From NCBI GenBank assembly GCA_965222315.1, contig OZ244951.1:4712001-4776000 (forward strand): a stretch of 64,000 nt of DNA, written 5' to 3'. Position 1 is the stretch's first letter. The number at the start of each line of letters is the position of its first letter. A program made the position numbers and the translations under genes. The notes beneath the pieces were generated by a model. It did no database searches. It was given only the letters and a program-made list of their open reading frames with translations, and was not told where the DNA came from. This document shows, one piece after another, positions 42,805 to 50,475 of the stretch. The DNA is from JACKII01 sp965222315 (GTDB lineage Bacteria > Pseudomonadota > Alphaproteobacteria > Bin95).

Positions 42805-43394
42805 AGCGGTCGCCGCGACCGTAGCGCTGCCATCAGCGTGCCATCATCCAGGTAGTCCAGTTGGCCGCCAACCGGCACACCATGGGCTAGCCGCGTAATA
42901 CTCACCCCGCAATGCGCCAGGGAATCGGCCAGATAGTGCGCCGTCGTCTGGCCATCCACGGTCGCCCCCAGCGCCAGAACGATCTCCGTCACTTCCGGTC
43001 CACCGGCGCGTTCTATCAGCTCGCTAAGCCCCAGGTCTTCCGGCCTCGTGCCGTTCAGCGCGGACAACGCTCCGCCCAACACATGATACTGCCCCTTATA
43101 GCCCCCGCTCCGCTCCAGCGCCCAGAGATCGGCGACCCCCTCCACAACACAGATTGCGGAGCGCTCCCGGCGAGTGTCGGCGCAAATCGTGCAAGGGTCC
43201 GTCACATCCCAGTTCCGGCAAATGTGACATTGCTGGACGGAGCTTTCAACGGTCTGTAGTGCCCGCAGCAGCGGCTGAAACACCGATTCCCGCCGTTGCA
43301 GCAGGTACAACACAATCCGCCGGGCCGACCTTGGCCCAAGCCCCGGCAACCGCGCAATCTGGCGGATTAGTTGCTCGACCGGCGATTCCGCCAT
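42801..43394 (-). CDS. recR: RecR, recombination mediator
   Basis: A 197-residue DNA-repair protein acting with RecF/RecO to load RecA at gaps. Helix-hairpin-helix LPGLGPRSARRIVLYLL near the N-terminus, a four-Cys zinc site CHICRNWDVTDPCTIC (residues ~57-72), a Toprim domain with VVEGVADLWALE, and the C-terminal Walker-B-like end. Complete. It is the last gene of the ffs-dnaX-ybaB-recR run, the usual bacterial order. Confidence 0.96.
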   Translation of the reverse strand: MAESPVEQLIRQIARLPGLGPRSARRIVLYLLQRRESVFQPLLRALQTVESSVQQCHICRNWDVTDPCTICADTRRERSAICVVEGVADLWALERSGGYKGQYHVLGGALSALNGTRPEDLGLSELIERAGGPEVTEIVLALGATVDGQTTAHYLADSLAHCGVSITRLAHGVPVGGQLDYLDDGTLMAALRSRRPL

Positions 43395-43402
43395 GGCAAC
43401 GC

Positions 43403-43726
43403 CTAGAACGGCAGCTTCATGCCGGGCGGCAAGGGCAGGCCGGCAGTAAGTTCCGCCATCTTTTCCTGGCTGACCGTGTCCGCCTTGGTGCGGGCGTCAT
43501 TGACGGCGGCAACGATCAGGTCCTCCAGCACGCCCACATCGTCCTTGTCGACGATGGCCGGGTCGAGCTTTAGCGAACGCATTTCGCCCTTGCCGTTGAG
43601 AACGGCCTTCACCATCCCCGCGCCGGCCTGTCCCTCAATTTCCAGGCCGCGCAATTCTTCCTGCACCTCGCCCATGCGGCTTTGGATGTCCTGTGCCTGC
43701 TTCAGGATGTTGCCCAGGTTCTTCAT
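43403..43726 (-). CDS. YbaB/EbfC family nucleoid-associated protein
   Basis: A 107-residue DNA-binding dimer subunit. The N-terminal helix MKNLGNILKQAQDIQSRMGEVQEEL, the core strand GAGMVKAVLNGKGEMRSLKLDP, and the C-terminal KMAELTAGLPLPPGMKLPF are typical. It starts inside the dnaX stop (4-nt overlap) and precedes recR by 8 nt, the conserved dnaX-ybaB-recR arrangement. Confidence 0.94.
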   Translation of the reverse strand: MKNLGNILKQAQDIQSRMGEVQEELRGLEIEGQAGAGMVKAVLNGKGEMRSLKLDPAIVDKDDVGVLEDLIVAAVNDARTKADTVSQEKMAELTAGLPLPPGMKLPF

Positions 43727-45705
43727 TGTTCGTCTTCCTCGTCTTCAAGCTCGTCGCCGGTGAGCATTTCGTCCGGCGGTGGTGGAATGGTTGCAGTCCA
43801 GTCGTCGGGATCGGCTATCGGGCGATGGCGGATATGCCCAACAGTCGCGCCGGGAAACGTGTCCAGCGCGGCCTGCACCAGCGGATGGGCCATCAGGGCA
43901 TCGCGCTCCGCCGTTTCTTCCGCCGCGGTGGCTTCCGCAACCGTCTGGCTATCAGCCAATGCGGCACGGGTCACCGACCAATCACTGCCGAACAGGCGGT
44001 TTAGCAGGTTGCGCAAGCCGTTCAGAATTTCAGGATCGGCCCCGGGCTCCAACGCCAGTGCGACCGCGCCTGTCTCAAACGACACCGGCCGCACCTGTGT
44101 CCGCAAGCGGGCTGTCAGCAGCGGTTCGATCTTGCGCTGTTCCAGCATGGTTACGAACTCACGGAAACCGGATGGCACCGGCAGGCGCTCCATCGCGGCT
44201 TCAAACGGCGGCGGCTCGTCGAATTCCATCGGCGGTGCTTCATCATCGAAGCCTTCCGGAACATCATCCGGCCCAGACTCTCCACGATCCGCTATGACCG
44301 GCGCCTGCTCCGCTGTCTCTGTCCTTTCCTGGCCGGTTGCGGCTTCTGCAATCGCCGGCGCCTTCGCCAGCTCTGGCCGTTGCACGGGTTTCTGGGTGGA
44401 AAGCGGCACAGAGGCCGGTGCCTGTGGTGGCGGAGATGGCGGCGGCGGCCGGAATTCCGCAGCCGGCACGGGCATCGCGCCGACAGCTTGCGGCTGCCGG
44501 GGCGGGGCGGAGCCGGACGCGGCGGCAGCAGCAGGCATCGCGCCAGCACTGCCATCCTGCAGTTTCGTCACCAGTTCGGCCGGGCTGGGCAGGTTTGCGG
44601 CGTAGGCCGTGCGGATCAGCACCATTTCCAGGGCCAGCCGGGGCGAGGGGGCTTGGCCCAACTCGCCCACCCCCTTCAACAGCAATTGCCAGAGCCGCGC
44701 CAGCACCGGCAGGCTCAACGGCTCTGCCATCTCCGCCCCGCGGGCGCGCTCTGCTTCCGGCATCAACGCATCGGTGGCGGCTCCCGGCTCAATCTTCAGG
44801 CGGGTAAGCCAGTGGGTCAGTTCCAGCAGGTCATTCAGGATCACCGCCGGATCGGCTCCCGCCGCGTGCATCCGCTCGGTCACGGCCAGCGCACCGGTCA
44901 CGTCGCCCTGCAGCAGGGCCTCGGCCAAATCGAACACCACACCCCGGTCGGCGAGGCCCAGCATATCCCGGACCTGCTCCTCCCGCACGTTGCCATCGCT
45001 GAGCGCGATGGCCTGGTCCATCAGCGACAGGCCGTCCCGAACAGACCCGTCAGCTGCCCTCGCTATGAGAGTGAGCGCGGTCGGTTCGACCGTCACGCTT
45101 TCCTTCTCCGCAATTCCGGCAAAGTGTTCTGCCAATTCCGCGGCATCCACCCGCCGCAGGTCAAACCGCTGGCAGCGGGAGAGCACCGTCACCGGCACCT
45201 TGCGGATTTCGGTGGTGGCGAAAATAAACTTCAGGTGCGGCGGCGGCTCTTCCAGGGTCTTCAACAGCGCATTGAAGGCCGCATTGGAGAGCATGTGCAC
45301 TTCGTCGAGGATGTAGATTTTATAGCGCGCAGATGCGGGGCGGTAGCGCGATGCCTCCACGATCTCCCGGATATTGTCGACGCTATTGTTGGAAGCGGCA
45401 TCCATCTCCACCACGTCCACATGCCGGTCCTCGGCAATGGCCTTGCAGTGCTCGCAGACGCCGCAGGGCCTGACCGTGGGGCCGCCCTGGCCATCCTCGC
45501 CAATGCAGTTGAACGCGCGGGCCAGAATGCGGGCGGTGGTAGTCTTGCCGACGCCGCGTACACCCGTCAGCACATAGGCCTGGGCCAATCGGCCGGCAGC
45601 GATGGCATTCGAGAGCGTCCGAACAAGCACTTCCTGCCCGATCAGTCCGTCGAAATCGACAGGGCGGTATTTGCGGGCAAGAACGCGGTATGCGGGATCG
45701 CTCAT
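43723..45705 (-). CDS. dnaX: DnaX, DNA polymerase III gamma/tau subunit
   Basis: A 660-residue clamp-loader ATPase. Walker A GVRGVGKTTTARILA, zinc module CGVCEHCKAI, Walker B/DEAH-like LDEVHMLS, SRC sensor region LSRCQRF. Then a Pro/Ala-rich linker (residues ~430-530) and a tau-like C-terminal domain. I start at the ATG at 45705 (MSDPAYRVLARKYRP), the normal N-terminus; an upstream in-frame extension to 45834 runs through the SRP RNA gene and should be ignored. I saw no frameshift signal for making a separate gamma form. Confidence 0.95.
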   Translation of the reverse strand: MSDPAYRVLARKYRPVDFDGLIGQEVLVRTLSNAIAAGRLAQAYVLTGVRGVGKTTTARILARAFNCIGEDGQGGPTVRPCGVCEHCKAIAEDRHVDVVEMDAASNNSVDNIREIVEASRYRPASARYKIYILDEVHMLSNAAFNALLKTLEEPPPHLKFIFATTEIRKVPVTVLSRCQRFDLRRVDAAELAEHFAGIAEKESVTVEPTALTLIARAADGSVRDGLSLMDQAIALSDGNVREEQVRDMLGLADRGVVFDLAEALLQGDVTGALAVTERMHAAGADPAVILNDLLELTHWLTRLKIEPGAATDALMPEAERARGAEMAEPLSLPVLARLWQLLLKGVGELGQAPSPRLALEMVLIRTAYAANLPSPAELVTKLQDGSAGAMPAAAAASGSAPPRQPQAVGAMPVPAAEFRPPPPSPPPQAPASVPLSTQKPVQRPELAKAPAIAEAATGQERTETAEQAPVIADRGESGPDDVPEGFDDEAPPMEFDEPPPFEAAMERLPVPSGFREFVTMLEQRKIEPLLTARLRTQVRPVSFETGAVALALEPGADPEILNGLRNLLNRLFGSDWSVTRAALADSQTVAEATAAEETAERDALMAHPLVQAALDTFPGATVGHIRHRPIADPDDWTATIPPPPDEMLTGDELEDEEDEQ

Positions 45706-45732
45706 CCGGCACCATCGGTGGGGAGAGGGGAT

Positions 45733-45830
45733 AAGGTGACTGGCGAACGACCCGAACCGAAACTCGTTGCGGCTGCTTCCTTCCGGACCTGACCGGGTTG
45801 GCGAGGGGCTCGCCCGCCGCCAGTCACCTT
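45733..45830 (-). ncRNA. ffs: Small SRP RNA (4.5S / ffs)
   Basis: Read on the minus strand, the sequence has the invariant SRP domain IV core GGTCAGGTCCGGAAGGAAGC, flanked by a long stem: the ends GGTGACTGGCG and CGCCAGTCACC are exactly complementary. About 98 nt, the size of alphaproteobacterial SRP RNA. It pairs with Ffh to target nascent membrane proteins. It lies 27 bp upstream of dnaX, a common position. Ends are estimated from the stem. Confidence 0.95.
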
Positions 45831-45873
45831 CCAATATAGCGATTGCTGCGCCGGGTGAAAGGGGCGTCGCTGG

Positions 45874-46476
45874 TTATCGTAGCAATTCGGCCATATTGGC
45901 GCGGATTGCCTGCTCCATCTCCCGGTCGAACTCCGCCATTACCCGCCGGACCAGCCCATCCAGCGCCTGCTTCCGGGCATAGGGCTCGGTATCGACCTCC
46001 AAGCTCTCCTCACCCCAGGCATTCGCCGATGCGGTTCCCGCCGGCTTCCCCTCTTCGCGCGGCACGTCCAGCTTGCCGGCAACCCGTACCGTAAACGTCT
46101 CCCGCCGCGGCGCCTTGAAAACACCCTTAACCGGCTCACCCATCCGGTGACTTACCAGCGCCTCGACAATCCGGAAGTGCGCCTCGCCGGTCGCGGCGGG
46201 CTCCGCTGCCAGGCGGTCCTCGCCCCAGTTCCGCATCGCAGTGCGGGGAAGCGTGGCAAAGACATTGCCCCAATCCGGGGTGGCAGCCGCCGGCGGCGCT
46301 TCATCGGCAATATCGATGATGGCCACATTCAACCGGATCGGCGGCGCATCGTTAAACCGGATCGCCGGAATTGCCGGACGCGCCGGCGGCGGCGAGGCAC
46401 AACCGGAAACAATCGCCAATCCGCCAAGGGCCGCCCCGCCAGCCAGAACCTGCCGGCGGCTCCAGCTATTCGGCAT
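45874..46476 (-). CDS. Lipoprotein of unknown function
   Basis: A 200-residue protein with a twin-Arg-like N-terminus SRRQVLAGGAALGGLAIVSG and lipobox VSGC near residue 26, then a Pro/Ala-rich stretch and a mixed alpha/beta domain with TPDWGNVFATLPRTAMRNWG. I do not recognise a functional family; similar small lipoproteins occur next to hslO in related bacteria as far as I recall. The start at 46476 overlaps the hslO end by 11 nt. Probably anchored in the membrane facing the periplasm. Confidence 0.8.
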   Translation of the reverse strand: MPNSWSRRQVLAGGAALGGLAIVSGCASPPPARPAIPAIRFNDAPPIRLNVAIIDIADEAPPAAATPDWGNVFATLPRTAMRNWGEDRLAAEPAATGEAHFRIVEALVSHRMGEPVKGVFKAPRRETFTVRVAGKLDVPREEGKPAGTASANAWGEESLEVDTEPYARKQALDGLVRRVMAEFDREMEQAIRANMAELLR

Positions 46477-47389
46477 AGATCGTGTCCAGCGCTTCATCAT
46501 CGAACACCCGTTCCTTCGTACAGAATTCGCAGGTGACGGTAACAACGCCATCTACCTTGAATTCATCCACCCGCTCGCGCCCGAATTGGCGCAGTACATT
46601 TTCGACGCCATCCAGCTTGCACCGGCAACCGGAATACACAAGCCGCTTGTCGTAGACCCGCACTCCCTCTTCATGGAACAGCCGTAACAGCAGTTCCTCC
46701 GCCAACAGATTGGGGTCCGCCATTTCCGCTTGGGTCGCAGAGCCGAGCAATATTGCGGCGGTCCGGTAACCCTCGTCGGTTTCGACCATTTCCGCGATTT
46801 CTTCCGGCGGCGCCCGCTGTATCACCTCGTCCGGCAGCTTCTGCACCATGACCGCCGTTCCCCGCCAACGGCCATGGGCGTCAGGCAGGCAGACGGTTTT
46901 CAACGCCGTCGCGATCTGCTCGGACTGGCGGAAATAATGGTGGACCGAATCGGAAAGCGTCTCGCCCTGAAGCTCGACAATGCCCTGATACCGCTCGTAA
47001 TCCCCGCCCTGGTCCACGGTAAACGCCACATGTCCGCCGCCGAACAGCTTGGCGGCAGAAATTTGGTCTGCCTGCAGATCGAGCTTTTCGGGATCATAGC
47101 CGACATAGCCACGGCACTCTCCATCACTAGTGATATCGGCCACCAGCGTCCGCACCGGGCCGCCTGCACCACGCGCCTGAAGGGTGAAAACACCGTCATC
47201 GAACTTCAGCGTCGACGCGAGGCAGCAAGCCAGCACCAGCGCCTCCCCCAGCAGCCCGGCAATGACAGTCGGGTAGTCATGGCGCTTCAGGATCAAATCA
47301 ATCGTCGGGCCCAGGCGGACCAGACGGCCTCTCAGTCCTGTGCGCTCGATCTCGAACGGCAGCACAAAATCGTCGCTGAGTATCGTCAT
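46466..47389 (-). CDS. hslO: Hsp33, redox-regulated chaperone
   Basis: A 307-residue chaperone activated by oxidation. The N-terminal substrate-binding domain begins DDFVLPFEIERTGLRGR. The C-terminal zinc/redox switch has CRC near residue 264 and CEFC near residue 296, giving the CxC...CxxC pattern. The ATG at 47389 has GGGAG upstream; a TTG one codon earlier is less likely. It is followed by the lipoprotein gene (overlap) and preceded by argF on the same strand. Confidence 0.93.
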   Translation of the reverse strand: MTILSDDFVLPFEIERTGLRGRLVRLGPTIDLILKRHDYPTVIAGLLGEALVLACCLASTLKFDDGVFTLQARGAGGPVRTLVADITSDGECRGYVGYDPEKLDLQADQISAAKLFGGGHVAFTVDQGGDYERYQGIVELQGETLSDSVHHYFRQSEQIATALKTVCLPDAHGRWRGTAVMVQKLPDEVIQRAPPEEIAEMVETDEGYRTAAILLGSATQAEMADPNLLAEELLLRLFHEEGVRVYDKRLVYSGCRCKLDGVENVLRQFGRERVDEFKVDGVVTVTCEFCTKERVFDDEALDTIYAE

Positions 47390-47543
47390 CAAAACGCTCC
47401 CAGTGGTCTGATTGAAACCCTTGCACCCGCAAGTACTTCGCGAACCAGCCTACTCATTCGCTATGCCAATGGTTCGACGCCAGCAACCGGGTGCATACCG
47501 GCCGCCGTCATCAAACCCCTAGCACCGTCAGGTTGTGAAACTC

Positions 47544-47568
47544 GGGCCGGCGTTCATGCAACCGGCCC
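47544..47568 (-). terminator. Hairpin after argF, possible terminator
   Basis: A 7-bp perfect stem (GGGCCGG / CCGGCCC) with an 11-nt loop, 10 nt after the argF stop on the minus strand. Only a weak GAGTTT tail follows, so termination is likely but not certain. Confidence 0.5.
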
Positions 47569-47577
47569 TGCGCAGCG

Positions 47578-48483
47578 TTAGGCCAAACACCAGGCCAGAA
47601 TGCCCTTCTGCACATGCAGACGGTTTTCCGCTTCGTCAAACACCACCGATTGCGGCCCGTCGATCACGTCTGCAGTAACCTCGTCGCCGCGATGGGCTGG
47701 CAGGCAGTGCATGAAAATCGCGTCATCCGCCGCTTTCGCCATCAGGCGGCTGTTCACCTGATAGGGCTTGAGCAGGTTGTGCCGTTGCTTCGCATCTTTG
47801 TCATGCATTGAGACCCAGACGTCCGTCACGACCGCGTCCGCGCCCTCGACCGCTTTTTCCGAATCGTAGCCGGCGGTCCAACACGTGTTGTTTTCCGCTG
47901 CCCAGGCTCGGATCGCGCCGGTGGGCTGCAGAGGCTCCGGTGTTGCAACGGAAAGCACGAATTCCATCCTGGCGGCAGCATGCACCCAGGAACTCAAGAC
48001 GTTGTTGCCGTCGCCGGTCCAGGCAATCTTGCGGCCCTTGATCGGCCCGCGGTGTTCCTCGAACGTCATCACATCCGCCATGACCTGGCAGGGGTGCGAG
48101 CGGTCCGTCAGGCCATTGATCACCGGAACCGTCGCGCTTTCCGCCATTTCCAGCAGCTTCTGATGGTCGTTGGTGCGGATCATGATTGCATCCACATAGC
48201 GCGACAGGACACGCGCCGTATCAGCCACGGTCTCACCACGGCCCAACTGCATGGAGCCCTGCTCCATGACAATTGCCTCGCCGCCGAGCTGACGCATCCC
48301 AACCTCGAACGACACGCGGGTGCGGGTCGAGGGCTTTTCGAAAATCATGGCAAGAGTCTTACCGGCTAGCGGCTTGACCGCCACACCGTTCTGCCGCTTC
48401 ATTTCAACACTCTGGGCCAAAATGGAGCGCAGGACCTCTCCGGAGAAGTCGGAGAGGTCCAGAAAGTGCTTCGTATTACTCAT
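47578..48483 (-). CDS. argF: Ornithine carbamoyltransferase
   Basis: A 301-residue arginine-biosynthesis enzyme that makes citrulline from ornithine and carbamoyl phosphate. Carbamoyl-phosphate motif FEKPSTRTRVSFE near residue 46, HPCQ-type loop RSHPCQVMAD near residue 130, ornithine motif VWVSMHD, and HCLPAHRGDEV near residue 265. The start at 48483 (MSNTKHFLDLSDFSG) is the family N-terminus; a longer upstream frame overlaps argD. It is 7 nt after argD in the same transcript. Confidence 0.95.
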   Translation of the reverse strand: MSNTKHFLDLSDFSGEVLRSILAQSVEMKRQNGVAVKPLAGKTLAMIFEKPSTRTRVSFEVGMRQLGGEAIVMEQGSMQLGRGETVADTARVLSRYVDAIMIRTNDHQKLLEMAESATVPVINGLTDRSHPCQVMADVMTFEEHRGPIKGRKIAWTGDGNNVLSSWVHAAARMEFVLSVATPEPLQPTGAIRAWAAENNTCWTAGYDSEKAVEGADAVVTDVWVSMHDKDAKQRHNLLKPYQVNSRLMAKAADDAIFMHCLPAHRGDEVTADVIDGPQSVVFDEAENRLHVQKGILAWCLA

Positions 48484-48490
48484 GCACGGG

Positions 48491-49666
48491 CTAAGCGGAC
48501 GCCATTTCCGACGCCACTTTGTCCAGGATGGCGACAGCCTCATCCGCTTCCGCTTTGCCGATGGTCAGCGGCGGGATAAGGCGCACTACATTGTCGCCGG
48601 CCGGAACCGTCAACATGCCATGAGCGACCGCCTTGCCAACGATCTCGCCATTGGGCGGCCCGGCGACGATTCCGAGCATCAGCCCGGCACCGCGCACCGA
48701 CTTGTAAACGTCCGGATACTTGGCAATCAGCTTCTCAACTTCGCCGCGCAGGTAGTCGCCGGTTTCCTTGACGTGATCCAGGAAACCGTCTTCCAGCACC
48801 ACGTCCAGCACCGCATTGACCGCCGCCGTCGACAGCGGATTCCCGCCATAGGTGGAGCCATGGGTACCAGCCACCATGCCGGCCGCTGCTTCCTTGGTCG
48901 CCAGCACCGCGCCCACCGGCACGCCGCCGCCAAGGCCTTTGGCCAACGCCATTACGTCCGGCTCGATGCCCGCCCATTCATACGCGAACAGCTTGCCGGT
49001 CCGGCCCATGCCGCACTGCACTTCGTCGATAGCCATCAGGATGCCAAACTCATCGCACGCCTTGCGGACTTCCCGCAGGTAGTCGAGGTCCATGGGGCGG
49101 ATACCGCCCTCACCCTGCACCGGCTCCAATAGAACACCGGCGGTCTCCGGCGTAATCGCATTACGCAATGCGTTCATATTGCCGAACGGCACTTGATCGA
49201 AGCCCTCGACTTCCGGGCCAAATCCCTCCAGATGCTTCTTGTTTCCGCCGGCGGCGATTGTCGCGAGCGTCCGGCCATGGAACGCCCCTTCAATGCTGAT
49301 CATCCGGTATTTTTCCGGATGGCCGTTATGAGCGTGATACTTGCGCACCAGCTTGATGACGCCCTCGTTCGCCTCAGCGCCGGAATTGCCGAAGAACACG
49401 ACGTCGGCAAAGGAATTGGCGCAGAGCCGGTCGGCGGCTTTCACCTGGCTCGGAATCAGATACAGATTCGAGGTGTGCAGCACCTGCCCCACCTGATCCT
49501 GAAGCGCCTTGACCATATGCGGATGGGAATGGCCAATAGACGTGACGGCGATCCCGGCGCCAAAGTCCAGGAATCGTCGCCCATTGGCGTCGAAGAGGTA
49601 AGCCCCCTCGCCCCGCACAAAGGAATGCGTGCGTTCGCCATAAGTGGGCATCAATGCCTGGGTCAC
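48491..49666 (-). CDS. argD: Acetylornithine aminotransferase
   Basis: A 391-residue class III PLP aminotransferase that makes N-acetylornithine. Landmarks: FVRGEGAYLFDANGRRFLDF, FGNSGAEANEGVIKLVRKY, the LMAIDEVQCGMGRTGKLFAYE block and PDVMALAKGLGGGVPVGA with the PLP Lys (near residue 240), then HGSTYGGNPLSTAA. Succinylornithine or other ornithine-type specificities are possible, but pairing with argF makes ArgD most likely. Divergent from recX. Confidence 0.94.
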   Translation of the reverse strand: MTQALMPTYGERTHSFVRGEGAYLFDANGRRFLDFGAGIAVTSIGHSHPHMVKALQDQVGQVLHTSNLYLIPSQVKAADRLCANSFADVVFFGNSGAEANEGVIKLVRKYHAHNGHPEKYRMISIEGAFHGRTLATIAAGGNKKHLEGFGPEVEGFDQVPFGNMNALRNAITPETAGVLLEPVQGEGGIRPMDLDYLREVRKACDEFGILMAIDEVQCGMGRTGKLFAYEWAGIEPDVMALAKGLGGGVPVGAVLATKEAAAGMVAGTHGSTYGGNPLSTAAVNAVLDVVLEDGFLDHVKETGDYLRGEVEKLIAKYPDVYKSVRGAGLMLGIVAGPPNGEIVGKAVAHGMLTVPAGDNVVRLIPPLTIGKAEADEAVAILDKVASEMASA

Positions 49667-49768
49667 GGGATTGCTCCGTTATTGCTTCAGGTTGAAGAAG
49701 CCGGCGAATATCTAGGCTCGAATGGCTGGTGTCAACAATTCCTGCAATTGTCACTAAAGTTTAGAATT

Positions 49769-50314
49769 ATGGACCTATATCAAGCCGCCTTGGCCTATAC
49801 GGCTCGCTATGCGACCAGCAAAGAAAACCTGCGCCGGGTTCTTTGGCGGAAGCTTCAACGCGCTGCCTACCGCAATGACGAACCCGAGCCGCCGGCGGCC
49901 GAGGCTGAAGTTCAAATTACAAAGATAATCAATCGGTTGGAGAACCTTGGCGCGGTCGACGACTACACTTATGCCCAGTCCCAGCTTCGTATATTACGCG
50001 CCCGCGGTACATCTGCCAGAGCCATCCGCGCCAAACTGCAGGCCAAAGGTGTGCCCGCGGAGCTGATTGCAAACCTTCTAGACTCATCCTCCACCGACGA
50101 CAGCGAGCACCAGGCCGCTATCCGCTATGCCCAGCGGCGGCGGCTTGGCCCCTATCGCAAATCCTCACCTTCTCCGGAGCAGCGCCAGAAGGATTTGGCC
50201 GCTCTTTGCCGAGCCGGGTTCGCCTACGCTACCGCTATCTCCGTAGTTGAAAGCCGCAACGAGAATCCAGATTCTTCGCTGGGGTCATCCGACGACCCTG
50301 CCGAACATTGGTGA
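49769..50314 (+). CDS. recX: RecX-family regulator of RecA
   Basis: A 181-residue, all-helical, basic protein with three RecX-type repeats: ALAYTARYATSKENLRRVLW, then YAQSQLRILRARGTSARAIRAKL and LCRAGFAYATAISVVE. RecX limits RecA filament formation. The ATG at 49769 gives a normal N-terminus. The same frame stays open upstream to 49193, but that part is antisense to argD and has no family similarity. No clear SD. recA is not in this window. Confidence 0.82.
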   Translation: MDLYQAALAYTARYATSKENLRRVLWRKLQRAAYRNDEPEPPAAEAEVQITKIINRLENLGAVDDYTYAQSQLRILRARGTSARAIRAKLQAKGVPAELIANLLDSSSTDDSEHQAAIRYAQRRRLGPYRKSSPSPEQRQKDLAALCRAGFAYATAISVVESRNENPDSSLGSSDDPAEHW

Positions 50315-50475
50315 CGCCCCAACAAGGGTGAAGCAAAGCCGGACCGGCCGTCTCCAAGGGTAAACCGCGGAAACGTGAATCGGAATTTTGCCGATTAGGG
50401 CGCGCTTAAGGGTCATCGGGTTATACCACCATCCAGAAAGCCGCAGGTCCAACGGCCAGAACAAGCGGCAACAAC

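Noticed and set aside
44380..45792. 470-codon open frame antisense to dnaX and across the SRP RNA
   Set aside because: No family similarity; the sense dnaX and ffs explain the sequence.
45706..45834. N-terminal extension of dnaX
   Set aside because: It would be translated from the SRP RNA gene; the conserved DnaX N-terminus begins at 45705.
49193..49768. Upstream in-frame extension of recX
   Set aside because: It runs antisense to argD and shows no RecX similarity; the family N-terminus begins near 49769.
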